A DNA stretch of 64,000 nt from Oscillospiraceae bacterium (GCA_020025515.1 JAHHRZ010000004.1:60126-124125); one strand, 5' to 3'. Counted from the first letter of the stretch, positions 15,644 to 25,660 are shown. The notes: generated from the sequence alone by a model not told the origin. Translations and numbers: made by a program.

Positions 15644-17710
15644 ATGTACACAGCAAATGCAATTCGTAATATTTGTCTTCTCGGCCACAGCGGCAGCGGC
15701 AAGACTGCGCTGGCAGAGAGTTTACTTTACATGACTGGTGCCATTGACCGAATGGGCAAGAACGCCGACGGGAATACCGTATGCGACTATGATCCGGAAG
15801 AGATTCGCCGCAACATCTCCATTTCTACCGCAGTGGTTCCTCTGGAGTACCATAATACCAAGATCAATCTGCTGGATACCCCCGGCGGTTTCGATTTCTC
15901 CGGTGCCGTTGCAGAGGCTCTGCGTGCAGCAGATGCCGCGATTCTGGTCTGCTCGGCCAAGGATGGGATTACCGTTGGGTTTGAGAAGGCATGGAAGTAT
16001 TGCGAAGAGCGCAACATGCCCCGCTTCGTCTATATCTCCAAGGTGGATGAAGACAACAGCGATTATAATGCCACTTTTGAAGCCCTGCGTGAGCGCTACG
16101 GCAACAAGATTGCCCCTGTTGTAGTTCCAATCTGGGACGCACAGAAGAAAGTCACCGGCATTATTGATGTGCTGAATAAGCGGGCCTATGAGATGCAGAA
16201 TCAAAAGCGTGTGGAGATTGAGATTCCGGAGGACAAGGTTGCTGTCATTGAGGAATTCAATGGCGCTCTGAAGGAGTCTGTGGCTGAAACCAGTGAGGAG
16301 CTCATGGACCGGTTCTTCAATGATGAGGATTTTACATACGCTGAGATGATCAAGGGCCTGCATCAGGGTGTTGAGGAACTGTCCATGTTCCCTGTACTGT
16401 GCGGCTCCGGTATGACCTGCCTGGGCAGCCTCATGCTCATGGATCATATTGTGGATCTGCTGCCCAACCCTGTTGAGGGCAATTATCATAAGGCCACTAC
16501 CGCGGACGGCAAGACGGAGGAATTCGTGGTTTCTCCCGGCGGCGTACCTTCTGCATTTGTATTTAAGACCGTATCCGATCAGTACGGAAAGTACTCCTTT
16601 ATTAAAGTCCTTTCCGGCACCATTACTTCCGACACGGTTCTGGTCAATGCCCGTACCGGCGAGACGGAGAAGCTGGGCCGTATGTATACCATGTGCGGCA
16701 AGAAGAACACAGAGGTGAAGGAGCTGTCCTGCGGCGACATCGGTGCCATTGGCAAGATGGATAAGGTCAAGACCGGTGACACCCTGTGTGATCCCCGCAA
16801 GGTGGTATCCCTGAAGGGAATTCCCTACGCCGAACCCTGCTATTCCATGGCCATTGCCCCGAAAATCAAGGGTCAGGACGATAAAGTGGGCGCAGGTCTG
16901 AATAGGCTGAACGAGGAAGATCCCTCCTTTACCATTGCGATGAACCCTGAAACCAAGCAGATGGTTCTTTCCGGTGCCGGTGATCAGCATCTGGATGTGT
17001 TGGTTTCCAAACTGAAGAGCCGGTTTGGTGTTGAAGCTGTTTTGAGTCCCACTAAGGTTGCATATCGTGAGCGCATCAAGAAGAAGGTGGAGGCACACGG
17101 CCGTCACAAAAAGCAGACCGGTGGTTCCGGCCAGTTTGGTGATGTGTGGATTCGCTTTGAACCCCAGGAAGAGCAGGATGAACTGATTTTTGCAGAGGAA
17201 GTCTTTGGCGGAAGCGTGCCTCGCAACTTCTATCCCGCCGTGGAAAAGGGTGTTCAGGAAGCAGTTCAGAAGGGCCCTCTGGCAGGCTATCCCATGGTCA
17301 ACTTGAAGGCGACTCTGTATGATGGCTCCTATCACCCCGTTGACTCCAACGAAATGGCCTTTAAGATGGCAGCAATTCTGGCCTTCAAGGAAGCAATGCC
17401 CAACGCCAACCCCACGTTGCTGGAACCCATTGGTGCCTTGGCTGTTACCATTCCCGACAGCTACATGGGCGATGTCATTGGCGATCTGAATAAGCGCCGT
17501 GGCCGTGTGATGGGCATGAATCCTGATAACGAGGGCAACACCGTGGTAGAAGCAGAGGTTCCCATGGCTGAAATGGGTACCTATGCCATCGATCTGCGGG
17601 CTATGACCCAGGCTCGGGGCTCCTTCACCATGAAGTTTGAGCGTTATGAAGAGGTTCCCAAGGCCAATCAGGCAAAGATCATTGCGGATGCCAATAAGGA
17701 TGAGGCTTGA
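15644..17710 (+). CDS. Elongation factor G paralogue (EF-G2-like translational GTPase)
   Basis: Five-domain translational GTPase of 688 residues. It has P-loop GHSGSGKT at 14-21 and G3 motif DTPGGFDF. The G4 motif reads SKVD instead of the usual NKxD. The C-terminal domain IV carries YREr-type and GSGQFGDVWIRFEP elements. Divergent N-terminus and lack of neighbouring str-operon genes (rpsL, rpsG, tuf) indicate an accessory EF-G, not the main FusA. Role could be ribosome recycling, tetracycline-type protection or stress translation; the sequence does not decide. ATG 15644 is 11 bases from AAAGGAG, and an in-frame TTG at 15638 is 5 bases away, so the start is uncertain by two codons. Confidence 0.9.
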   Translation: MYTANAIRNICLLGHSGSGKTALAESLLYMTGAIDRMGKNADGNTVCDYDPEEIRRNISISTAVVPLEYHNTKINLLDTPGGFDFSGAVAEALRAADAAILVCSAKDGITVGFEKAWKYCEERNMPRFVYISKVDEDNSDYNATFEALRERYGNKIAPVVVPIWDAQKKVTGIIDVLNKRAYEMQNQKRVEIEIPEDKVAVIEEFNGALKESVAETSEELMDRFFNDEDFTYAEMIKGLHQGVEELSMFPVLCGSGMTCLGSLMLMDHIVDLLPNPVEGNYHKATTADGKTEEFVVSPGGVPSAFVFKTVSDQYGKYSFIKVLSGTITSDTVLVNARTGETEKLGRMYTMCGKKNTEVKELSCGDIGAIGKMDKVKTGDTLCDPRKVVSLKGIPYAEPCYSMAIAPKIKGQDDKVGAGLNRLNEEDPSFTIAMNPETKQMVLSGAGDQHLDVLVSKLKSRFGVEAVLSPTKVAYRERIKKKVEAHGRHKKQTGGSGQFGDVWIRFEPQEEQDELIFAEEVFGGSVPRNFYPAVEKGVQEAVQKGPLAGYPMVNLKATLYDGSYHPVDSNEMAFKMAAILAFKEAMPNANPTLLEPIGALAVTIPDSYMGDVIGDLNKRRGRVMGMNPDNEGNTVVEAEVPMAEMGTYAIDLRAMTQARGSFTMKFERYEEVPKANQAKIIADANKDEA

Positions 17711-17732
17711 TCCATAAAGTGTAAATTATAAG

Positions 17733-17770
17733 AAAGGTGTGCCTAAGCGCTGCTCAGGCACACCTTTTTT
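17733..17770 (+). terminator. Terminator of the EF-G paralogue gene
   Basis: A 12-bp stem (17733-17744 / 17756-17767) is followed by a T run to 17770. Read leftward it also has a T-rich tail and may terminate sbcC. Confidence 0.88.
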
Positions 17771-17771
17771 C

Positions 17772-17804
17772 GGCGGTATCCCGGAGATTTTGCGGGATAC
17801 CGCC
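17772..17804. other. Second hairpin between convergent genes
   Basis: A perfect 12-bp stem (17772-17783 / 17793-17804) has only CTTT on the plus side and no T run on the minus side. It may protect the sbcC transcript end together with the neighbouring terminator. Confidence 0.5.
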
Positions 17805-17814
17805 CTTTGCTTAT

Positions 17815-20466
17815 TTACAGATGCATGGTGCAGTTGCTGCCCTGAGGTGACTTGGTGATGACCAGCTTTGAGGGAATGGTGTCTGCCAACTGCTCCACGT
17901 GGGAGATAATGCCGATTACACCGGTGCTTTTCTGAATGCTTTGCAAAATATCCAAGGCATCCAGAATAGACTCCCGGTCCAGAGAGCCGAAGCCTTCGTC
18001 AATAAACATGGCTTCCAGACGAATGCCATCTCCCTGGGCCTGCACAACGGTGGAAAGACCAATGGCGAGACTCAGCGCCACAAGGAATTTTTCGCCGCCG
18101 GACAAAGTGGTGACGCTTCGCCGCTCGTGATTGCTTTGATCCAGTACCTCCAGCTCCAGACCTCCTTTGTGACCTCTGCCGGAAATTTCATCCGTGCGGT
18201 AGAGCTGATACCGTCCGCCATAGACATTATGCAGCAGATGATTGGCGGCGTTTGTAATGGTGTTCAGCATGACACCCAGAATGTAACGCTGGAGGCTGAG
18301 ACCGGAGCTTCCACCTAGACGGCGGGCAAATTCCAGGTCCAGATCTGTCTTTTTTCGGTTTTCGGTGTAGTTTTGGAATCGCCGTGTCAGGGACTCCAAA
18401 TCCCGGGACATGGTTTGAATTTGATTTTTCTGCAAAAGGATCTGACCTGCCAGAGCCTCTGCGTTTTCTTTTGCCTGCTCCAATGCTTTAGTTAAGCCGG
18501 GAAGATCCGGCGCAGCCTGGCTTTGCACAGTGCTTTTCTGCTTGTCATAGGAGAGCTGTGCACTGCTCAGGCGGGTACGGAAGGCTTGCAGTTCTTTTTC
18601 ACGGGAAATAAATTCCTCCGGGGCAATGTAGACATCCTTGAAATGGGCTTCGTTTTCAAAACCTGCTTGTGACAGAGCTTCCTGCCATAGCTGTTCCTTT
18701 TCTATGCGGATATGCTGGGCAATGCCTTGTTTTTCCAGTGCATCCTTCTGCTTCGTAAGAGCAACCAAAAGATTGGTTTCCGCAGTGCTTTTTATCTGGA
18801 TGACAGAAGCGTCTTCTGTTTCAAATCGCTGGATTTCCTGCTCCAGCTTTTTCACGGTTTTTTCTAATTCATAAGTGGTTTCAATGCCGGCAAGACGGTG
18901 GGAGAGTGCTTCTTCATAGTTGCCTTTTGCCACAGCCGCTTCCTGAGATGCAGCATGGGCTGCCTCACGGGCATCATTATTTTCTGCGTCCAGAAGATTT
19001 AAGCGTCTCATTGCCTCCCGTACTGCTTTTCCCGCATTGTTTAATTTTTGGTCCAGCTCGTCCAACTGGGCTTCGGAAATGTGGGCAGAGTGGAGTTCTG
19101 CAGGGCAAGGGTGCTGGGTACTGCCGCAGACAGGGCAGGGAATTCCGGGCCGCAGCTGTTGGGCCAGGGTACTTCCGATGCTCTCCAAGTAGATGGAATG
19201 GGCACTTCGGTATTCCCGATCCAGCTTATCCCGGACTTTTTCTGCCTGCTCATACTGCTGCTTTCCGCCTTGCAGATTTTTCTGTGTGCGGGAGAAATTT
19301 TTCTGGGCCGTATCCTGGGCTGCAGTTTTGACCGCAACCTCCCGTTTCTTTTCTTCCAGCGTCTGATAGAGGGGACGGGCACCAATGAGCAGAGTGAGCT
19401 GACGATTGTTTGCCTCATAGGCACTTCGCTTCTGCTCATGGGCATTTGCGGCGCTGTTGGCGTTTTTTACGGCAGTTTCCGCAGCGAAAACAGCATTTTG
19501 CTGAGTGGAAAGCTGGGTGTTTGCCTGGGCTTCTCCCGCCAACGCATCAGAAAAGGCATCATGCTTGGGCGCAATGGTTTCCGCCATTCGGGAAGCGGCA
19601 AGATGCTGTTCCTCTTTTTCATAATGGGGAAGCAATTTTTTACAGTCTTCCAGCTGATTTTCCAAGTCTTTCAGCATAAGGAATTTCTGGTTATCCAGCA
19701 GACCTTTTTGGTATGCATCCTCAGCGCTTTTCAGTTGTTTTGTTGCTGCATTATGATTGTTTTCCAGTGCCGTCAGAGAATCTTCCAGCCCGGAAAGAGC
19801 GGCGGACAGTTCTTCCAGTGTTTCACATTGATACTCATTTAACTTGGAGGAAATGCCTCTGTACTCCTCTTTTAAGGCGGAATCTCTCTCATTGACTGTT
19901 GCCATCAATCGCTTGGTCAAGGCGTCCCAACGGCCTGCCCGAAAAAGGCTGACCAGGATTTTTTCTTTTTCTTCGGAGTTGGATACCAGTAAGGTTTCAA
20001 ATTTTCCCTGGGGAAGAACAATGACCTGCCGAAACTGCTCATAGGTAAGCCCCAAAAGCTCCTGGGCCTTCTGATTGACCACAGTCTGCTTGGGATTTTC
20101 AAAGATGGGGACAAAGACCCCGTCTTCCAATACCAGACAGTTGTGCCTGTCATTGAGATTTTTGTTTCCGTACTTTAAAGAGCGGGTGAACTTGTAGCGC
20201 CTCTGCTTACAGTCAAAGACGAATTCCACCAGGGTTTCATCCTTTTTTTGTGCCAGCTTGCAGCGCATGACGCTCATATCCCCTCGAAGACCACCGCTGG
20301 ATTTTCCGTAGAGGGCATAACACATGGCATCCAGAATGGTGGTCTTACCGGCGCCGGTTTCGCCGCAAATGAGGAACAGGCCGTTTTGTTCCAGTTTGGA
20401 AAAATCGATATACTGCTCCTGCATATAGGGGCCGAAACATTTGAATCGAAGTGAGACAGGCTTCAT
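17815..20466 (-). CDS. sbcC: Nuclease complex ATPase subunit SbcC (Rad50-like)
   Basis: SMC-like ATPase that works with SbcD to open DNA hairpins and process double-strand breaks. The 883-residue protein has Walker A GETGAGKT at 35-42 and the Q-loop LPQGKFETLL. Two long coiled-coil arms meet at a zinc hook GIPCPVCGSTQHP, and the C-terminal lobe carries the ABC signature TTLSGGEKFLVALSLA and Walker B MFIDEGFGSLD. It is shorter than the 1,050-1,130 residues common in this family because the coiled-coil arms are short. Its start overlaps the sbcD stop by 4 bp. Confidence 0.95.
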   Translation of the reverse strand: MKPVSLRFKCFGPYMQEQYIDFSKLEQNGLFLICGETGAGKTTILDAMCYALYGKSSGGLRGDMSVMRCKLAQKKDETLVEFVFDCKQRRYKFTRSLKYGNKNLNDRHNCLVLEDGVFVPIFENPKQTVVNQKAQELLGLTYEQFRQVIVLPQGKFETLLVSNSEEKEKILVSLFRAGRWDALTKRLMATVNERDSALKEEYRGISSKLNEYQCETLEELSAALSGLEDSLTALENNHNAATKQLKSAEDAYQKGLLDNQKFLMLKDLENQLEDCKKLLPHYEKEEQHLAASRMAETIAPKHDAFSDALAGEAQANTQLSTQQNAVFAAETAVKNANSAANAHEQKRSAYEANNRQLTLLIGARPLYQTLEEKKREVAVKTAAQDTAQKNFSRTQKNLQGGKQQYEQAEKVRDKLDREYRSAHSIYLESIGSTLAQQLRPGIPCPVCGSTQHPCPAELHSAHISEAQLDELDQKLNNAGKAVREAMRRLNLLDAENNDAREAAHAASQEAAVAKGNYEEALSHRLAGIETTYELEKTVKKLEQEIQRFETEDASVIQIKSTAETNLLVALTKQKDALEKQGIAQHIRIEKEQLWQEALSQAGFENEAHFKDVYIAPEEFISREKELQAFRTRLSSAQLSYDKQKSTVQSQAAPDLPGLTKALEQAKENAEALAGQILLQKNQIQTMSRDLESLTRRFQNYTENRKKTDLDLEFARRLGGSSGLSLQRYILGVMLNTITNAANHLLHNVYGGRYQLYRTDEISGRGHKGGLELEVLDQSNHERRSVTTLSGGEKFLVALSLAIGLSTVVQAQGDGIRLEAMFIDEGFGSLDRESILDALDILQSIQKSTGVIGIISHVEQLADTIPSKLVITKSPQGSNCTMHL

Positions 20467-21590
20467 TGGTCATCGTCCTCGCTTTCCTGAAGCATTTCCT
20501 GAAACAGTGCAATCTGATCCGGAGTGGGGGTGTAGGAAAAGTGTTCTGCCATAAACTTCTTCATAATGTCTGTGGTGTCCATTTCTTTTAACTCTTCCAC
20601 GGAAAGCCGATCTGCCAACTCCTGAGGATTCAAACTCATACCGCTGATTTCCAGAAGATAGGGAAAACGCTGGAAAAATTCTGCTTGCAGGTCAAGGCCG
20701 GTGAAGCGGTCTGTGAGCTCCAGATGCAGATAGTGATTTTTTAAATCCTCTCTGGCGATCAATTCATCATAGGTACCCCGCACACTGATGCGATCCCGAA
20801 GAGGCGTTAGGGGGATGAATTGCTGCTCCATGGTTTCGGTATCCAAAAGGACAACCCCTTTTTCCTGATGCTCCTCAGAGCCAAAGGAATACTTGAGGGG
20901 ACTTCCAGAATACCGAATGTGAGGTGCAATGACCTGAGGTTTGTGGATGTGGCCCAGAGCCACATAGTCAAAGCCCTGAAAAACATCCTTGGAGACGGCG
21001 GTAGCAAAGCCGATTCGGGCAGAGCGGTCAGACTCGGAAAGCTCTGCATTTACAATGAGGGAATGACTAACGATGATGTTTTTGCGGTTTGGGTCCATTT
21101 GCTGCCGAATGTGGCTGCAAACCACCTGCATGGCAGTTTCCTGAGAAATAATCTGCTGGGCCTGCTCCGGAAAGAGCGCCAGGACTTCGTCTTTATGAAA
21201 AAAGGGAAGGCTGTAGACTGCAACACGGTCTTCATCCAAGAGGATTGGAGGGATATCCCGTTCTAATCGTCCGGTAATATGGAGCCCCGCCGGGCGGAGC
21301 AGTTCCCGGCAGGCAGCCAGACGGGGGGCACTGTCATGATTTCCAGCAATGACGATAAACTGCACTCCCAATTCTGCACACAATGTGGTGGCGGCTTCGT
21401 TGAACAGGGAAATGGCTTCTGCGTTGGCTACACTGCTGTCATAGACGTCTCCGGCGCACAGGACGGCCTGCACATGTTCTCTGCGCACAAGGTCATAGAG
21501 CTGCTGCAAAAAATGAGCCTGACAGTCTCGATAGCTGCCGGTTCGTACCGGCATCCCAAAGTGCCAGTCAGAGGTATGAATGATCTTCAT
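20463..21590 (-). CDS. sbcD: Nuclease complex subunit SbcD (Mre11-like)
   Basis: Metal-dependent phosphoesterase/nuclease partner of SbcC, 375 residues. The five phosphodiesterase motifs are visible: HTSDWHFG (metal ligands D and H), AGDVYD, IAGNHDS, VVCSHI and ALGHIHKPQ. The C-terminal part holds the SbcC-contacting helices. GGGAGG seven bases before ATG 21590 fixes the start; the frame continues upstream without a better site. First gene of the sbcDC pair. Confidence 0.95.
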   Translation of the reverse strand: MKIIHTSDWHFGMPVRTGSYRDCQAHFLQQLYDLVRREHVQAVLCAGDVYDSSVANAEAISLFNEAATTLCAELGVQFIVIAGNHDSAPRLAACRELLRPAGLHITGRLERDIPPILLDEDRVAVYSLPFFHKDEVLALFPEQAQQIISQETAMQVVCSHIRQQMDPNRKNIIVSHSLIVNAELSESDRSARIGFATAVSKDVFQGFDYVALGHIHKPQVIAPHIRYSGSPLKYSFGSEEHQEKGVVLLDTETMEQQFIPLTPLRDRISVRGTYDELIAREDLKNHYLHLELTDRFTGLDLQAEFFQRFPYLLEISGMSLNPQELADRLSVEELKEMDTTDIMKKFMAEHFSYTPTPDQIALFQEMLQESEDDDQ

Positions 21591-21651
21591 GCTGAAACCT
21601 CCCATATGTATCATTGAATCATAATTATTTTACCATACAAAAGAACAGAAA

Positions 21652-21683
21652 GCAACGGCCGCACCAAAGAGTGCAGCCGTTGC
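21652..21683 (-). terminator. Terminator downstream of the prmA operon
   Basis: Read leftward, a 13-bp stem with one G-U pair (21671-21683 / 21652-21664) is followed by CTTTCTGTTCTTTTG. It ends the ygiQ-prmA-hydrolase-like transcript before sbcD. Confidence 0.82.
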
Positions 21684-21686
21684 GCA

Positions 21687-22712
21687 TTACTCGGCACTGC
21701 GCAGAACAGAATACTCGTCAAAACGGGTATCTCTTGTAGCCGTCACAAATACCAGACGATTTTCTTTATTTTGAATGATAGAGCTTTCAAAGATTTTCTC
21801 CACTTGGAGAGGATCAACGGATTCCAGATATAGGCGGCTTTTTCCCGCAGGCAGCGGGAAGTCGGCACTGGAACTGAAGGAAACCACAAAATCCCCTGTG
21901 GCGCAGGCAGAGACCAACTCGTTTGCTGCGTGGCGGATTGTGTCATCTTTGGTAGTTTCAGCAGAATAGGAAATATTACCGCTATCCGGAATTTTGAAAT
22001 CTGTAAATACTACCTCATCAAACCCCTTTTGCCGCAGTTCCCGGCAGATTTGAATTAAATTGGTCAGCACGGTTTCGCTGGCGGGATCCAGCCAATAGCA
22101 ATTCTCCTCATCCTGCCAAAGAGCACCGGAGCTTAAAGACAAACTGGAACCCGGATGCGCCTCAGCAAAGGCAGAATCTCGAAAGGCAGGGAGCCTTGCA
22201 ATGAGGTATACATCCTGGTCAGACAGAGCCTGAATCAGCTGATCCATTGCTTTGACATCCAGGGCCGAGGACTGACCGGCTTCGTTTATGCTGGTGGTAT
22301 AGTAGAAGTTGCCAAAAATACTCTTTACATCCAGCATGACCGCAGTCCCCTCCGGCAGAGCGGTCAGAGTTTCTTTTACAGAATCAAAGTGATTGCTGAG
22401 CATATCTGTGTCAGCGTAGAAGCCGGAAAGAGTTTCTCCCTTCTGGGCCTGGTCTTCCGCTTCCTCCTGGGTGAGAACCTGAATGTCAATGTGGATGGTT
22501 TCTTCCGGCACAACCTGTCCTTCTGCTTTTTGAGACAGAGAGAGGGTGGAGCGGTCAAAATCAAAAACAACGCCGTTGCGGGTAAAGACAATATACCTCT
22601 GAAGCCAAACCATCCAGAAAACCCAAATGGAAATCAACACCAGAGCTACAATTCCCACTATGGTGAGAATCTTTCTCAGACGCATTTTGCTGTGGTAGGA
22701 AAGCATTCGCAT
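21687..22712 (-). CDS. Membrane-anchored protein with a putative glycosyl-hydrolase-like (DUF4015-type) domain
   Basis: Probable exported protein of 341 residues with one N-terminal transmembrane anchor (about 14-34) and the rest outside the cell. The extracytoplasmic part reads like a TIM barrel of the putative glycosyl hydrolase group: LSGFYADTDMLSNHFDSV, then VMLDVKSIFGNFYY, YLIARLPAFRD and GFDEVVFTDFKIPDSG, in the order seen in DUF4015 proteins. No catalytic pair is assigned. GGGAGG nine bases before the ATG supports the start, which directly follows the prmA stop. Function unknown; family call is tentative. Confidence 0.6.
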   Translation of the reverse strand: MRMLSYHSKMRLRKILTIVGIVALVLISIWVFWMVWLQRYIVFTRNGVVFDFDRSTLSLSQKAEGQVVPEETIHIDIQVLTQEEAEDQAQKGETLSGFYADTDMLSNHFDSVKETLTALPEGTAVMLDVKSIFGNFYYTTSINEAGQSSALDVKAMDQLIQALSDQDVYLIARLPAFRDSAFAEAHPGSSLSLSSGALWQDEENCYWLDPASETVLTNLIQICRELRQKGFDEVVFTDFKIPDSGNISYSAETTKDDTIRHAANELVSACATGDFVVSFSSSADFPLPAGKSRLYLESVDPLQVEKIFESSIIQNKENRLVFVTATRDTRFDEYSVLRSAE

Positions 22713-22713
22713 C

Positions 22714-23688
22714 TTACATTTCCTCCCGGCGTGCTACCAGACAGCGCCAGTCTTCCTGACTGCGTTCTTCCACAATGGTGAGGCCCTGCGCCATCAGTCC
22801 GGCTCGAACCTCGTCAACCCTGGTATCCAGAATACCCGAACAGATGACCAATCCACCGGGACGCACCACTTGGGGGACAACAGGACAAAGAGAGAGAATC
22901 ACATCGGCCACAATGTTGATAAGCGCCAGATCATAGTCACCGCCGAGCTGTGCCAGTGCCTGATGATCTCCGGCAACATCGCCGGTGAAGGCCTGAAAGC
23001 GGTCGGAGCCCAGATGATTGTAGGCGGCATTTTCCCGTGCCATGTCCTCAGCCTTGGGGTCGATATCCACGCCAACGGCATGGTTGGCCCCGAGACGCAG
23101 GGCAGCAATGGACAAAATACCGCTTCCGGAACCCAAATCCACCACACGGCTTCCGGCAGCCAGATGGTCTTCCAGGGCACTGAGGCACATCTGTGTGGAG
23201 GGATGAGAGCCGGTGCCAAATGTAAGGCCGGGGTCTAAAATCACAGGCAGCTTTCCCTCTGCGGCCTCCACTCCGAGCCAGTAGGGAAGCACACACAGAT
23301 TCCGTCCCACAAACTGAGGCGGATAGTTCTTTTTCCAGCTGTTGGACCAGTCTTCTTCATCCAGAGGGGCGGCTGATACGGTCAGAGGACCCAGATTCTT
23401 GCCGGGGTGACTGACCTTGAGTGCCTGAAGTCTGCGGCAGATTCCGTCCAGCTTTTTCTGTGCCTGAGTGTCGTTTTCAATGTAGAGCTTGATCTGGGAC
23501 AGTCCTTCCAGATGCTTTGCAAGACTCTCGTCGATGTAGTCCCAGCAGGCTCTGTTTGCATCCAGAAACTTCATATATTCGGTCTGATCGTCAATGACCA
23601 GACTGTCGTGGCCCATGGTGGTGAGGGCATCGGCTGTGAGTTCGATGCCTTCGGAGGTGGTTTTGATGGTAACTTCTAAATATTGCAA
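22714..23688 (-). CDS. prmA: Ribosomal protein L11 methyltransferase
   Basis: SAM-dependent methyltransferase that trimethylates ribosomal protein L11. The 324-residue protein has the N-terminal L11-recognition domain (about 1-115), then the Rossmann methyltransferase domain with DPGLTFGTGSHPSTQMCL, the SAM loop VVDLGSGSGILSIAALRLGA and the post-motif ALINIVADVI. Length is slightly above the family norm (about 310). It lies between ygiQ and the hydrolase-like gene, all leftward with short gaps. Confidence 0.95.
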   Translation of the reverse strand: MQYLEVTIKTTSEGIELTADALTTMGHDSLVIDDQTEYMKFLDANRACWDYIDESLAKHLEGLSQIKLYIENDTQAQKKLDGICRRLQALKVSHPGKNLGPLTVSAAPLDEEDWSNSWKKNYPPQFVGRNLCVLPYWLGVEAAEGKLPVILDPGLTFGTGSHPSTQMCLSALEDHLAAGSRVVDLGSGSGILSIAALRLGANHAVGVDIDPKAEDMARENAAYNHLGSDRFQAFTGDVAGDHQALAQLGGDYDLALINIVADVILSLCPVVPQVVRPGGLVICSGILDTRVDEVRAGLMAQGLTIVEERSQEDWRCLVARREEM

Positions 23689-23716
23689 GGATATTCCTCC
23701 CTATCAGTAAAATGGT

Positions 23717-25660
23717 TTATTTGCCCTTGCGTTTGGGGGCGGACTTTTTGGCAGAGGGAGCGGATCTTTTGGCAGGCCCTTTGGAAGATGGGTTTCTGGG
23801 AGCCGCTTTTGCAGAGGATTTGGATGAGGGCTTCTTTCCCGGTGCCTTGCTCCAGCGATTGGTGGCGCTGGGCGGCAAGACCCGAATCAGGCATTTCGGC
23901 CCGGAGCCAATGAGATCCTCTCTATGCGCTTTTTCCAGCGCTTCCCGGACCAAATAGTAGTTCTTTGGGTTTCGATACTGAATCAGTGCTCTCTGCATAG
24001 CCTTTTCGTGGGGATCTGTAGGCACATAGACCCGCTCCATGGTTCTGGGGTCCAGTCCTGTGTAGTACATCACAGTGGACAGGGTAGAGGGAGTGGGATA
24101 GAAGTCCTGCACCTGCTCCGGGTTATAGCCCATGTCCCGAATATACTCAGCCAGTTCAATGGCCTCCTTTAGGGTGGAGCCGGGATGGCTGGACATGAGA
24201 TAGGGAACCAGATACTGATTCATTTGATACCGCTTGTTGAGGGCAAAATACTTGTCCACGAACCGATTGTAAACGGCGTTTCTGGGCTTTCCCATCCGGT
24301 CCAAAACGGCATCCGCCACATGCTCAGGGGCCACCTTCAGCTGACCGGACACATGATATTGCACCAGCTCCTTAAAGAAGGTGTCCTTCTTATCCGCCAG
24401 CAGATAGTCGAACCGAATACCGCTGCGAATAAACACTTTTTTCACACCGGGAATCTTTCTCAGCTTCCGAAGCAGGGAAATATAGTCGGTATGGTCTGCG
24501 TTCATATTTTTGCAGGGGGTGGGGTAGAGACACTGCCGATGACTGCAAGCTCCCTTGGACAGCTGCTTTTCACAGGCAGGATGACGGAAGTTGGCGGTGG
24601 GACCGCCCACATCGTGGATATAGCCTTTGAAGTCCTTGTCCTTCACCATCTGCTGGGCTTCCTGCAGGATGGACTCGTGGCTTCGGGTCTGAATGATTCG
24701 TCCCTGATGGAATGTAAGCGCGCAGAACGAGCAGGCACCAAAACAGCCGCGATTACTGACCAGACTGAACTTGACTTCCTCAATGGCGGGGATGCCGCCT
24801 GCTTTTTCGTAGCTGGGATGATAGGTGCGGCAGTAGGGAAGGTTGTAGATGTCATCCATTTCCTGGGTGGTCAGGGGCTTTTGCGGGGGATTTTGCACAA
24901 CAAACTGATTGCCATAAGGCTCTGCCAGCCGCTTGGCGGTAAAGGGGTCACAGTTGCCATACTGGATTTTGAAGCTTTCGGCATACTTCCGCTTATTGGA
25001 CTTCACTTCTTCAAAGGCAGGAAGGACAATGGTGGGAAGGCTGTTATCCAATTCGTTTGTTTTGAACACGGTACCGTCTATATAGGTGACATCCTGAATA
25101 TCCATACCTGCGTTCAAGGCGTCTGCCAGCTCCACAATGCTCTTTTCGCCCATGCCGTACATCAGGATATCGGCCTGAGAGTCCAGAAGAATGGAACGCT
25201 TCATGCTTTCGGACCAGTAGTCATAGTGCCCCAGACGGCGCAGACTGGCTTCAATACCGCCAATGAGGATGGGAACATCCCGATAAGTTTGGCGGATCAG
25301 GTTACAGTAAACCGTAGTTGCATAATCAGGCCGTTTACCCATGACACCGCCGGGGGTGTAAGCATCGGTCTTACGACGATGCTTGGTCACGGAATAATGA
25401 TTTACCATAGAATCCATGTTGCCGGCAGAAACCAGAAAGCCCAGCCGAGGCCGACCGAATACATCGATGGACTTGGGGTTTTTCCAGTTGGGCTGAGAAA
25501 TAATACCAACACTGTAGCCATGCTGCTCTAAAATTCGGCTGAGAATGGCATGACCAAACGAAGGGTGATCCACATAAGCGTCCCCAATTACATATACAAA
25601 ATCGCACTGCGTCCAACCACGATCCAACATATTCTGTTTGGAAATGGGTAGAAATTCCAT
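23717..25660 (-). CDS. YgiQ-family radical SAM protein
   Basis: Radical-SAM enzyme of unknown reaction, 647 residues. The N-terminal part (about 1-290) is the UPF0313/YgiQ domain with GGIEASLRRLGHYDYWS. The cluster-binding motif is GCFGACSFCALTFHQGR (Cx3Cx2C), followed by the radical-SAM barrel and the family block YHVSGQLKVAPEH. The last 45 or so residues are a low-complexity tail rich in Lys, Ser, Ala and Pro, possibly for nucleic-acid contact. First gene of a leftward unit with prmA. Confidence 0.9.
   Translation of the reverse strand: MEFLPISKQNMLDRGWTQCDFVYVIGDAYVDHPSFGHAILSRILEQHGYSVGIISQPNWKNPKSIDVFGRPRLGFLVSAGNMDSMVNHYSVTKHRRKTDAYTPGGVMGKRPDYATTVYCNLIRQTYRDVPILIGGIEASLRRLGHYDYWSESMKRSILLDSQADILMYGMGEKSIVELADALNAGMDIQDVTYIDGTVFKTNELDNSLPTIVLPAFEEVKSNKRKYAESFKIQYGNCDPFTAKRLAEPYGNQFVVQNPPQKPLTTQEMDDIYNLPYCRTYHPSYEKAGGIPAIEEVKFSLVSNRGCFGACSFCALTFHQGRIIQTRSHESILQEAQQMVKDKDFKGYIHDVGGPTANFRHPACEKQLSKGACSHRQCLYPTPCKNMNADHTDYISLLRKLRKIPGVKKVFIRSGIRFDYLLADKKDTFFKELVQYHVSGQLKVAPEHVADAVLDRMGKPRNAVYNRFVDKYFALNKRYQMNQYLVPYLMSSHPGSTLKEAIELAEYIRDMGYNPEQVQDFYPTPSTLSTVMYYTGLDPRTMERVYVPTDPHEKAMQRALIQYRNPKNYYLVREALEKAHREDLIGSGPKCLIRVLPPSATNRWSKAPGKKPSSKSSAKAAPRNPSSKGPAKRSAPSAKKSAPKRKGK

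Noticed and set aside
15722..17335. Leftward open frame of 537 codons
   Set aside because: Antisense to the EF-G paralogue, with no ribosome site and no recognisable domain.
17772..17804. Terminator of sbcC
   Set aside because: The stem is strong, but there is no T run on the minus strand; the adjacent hairpin at 17733-17770 is the better candidate.
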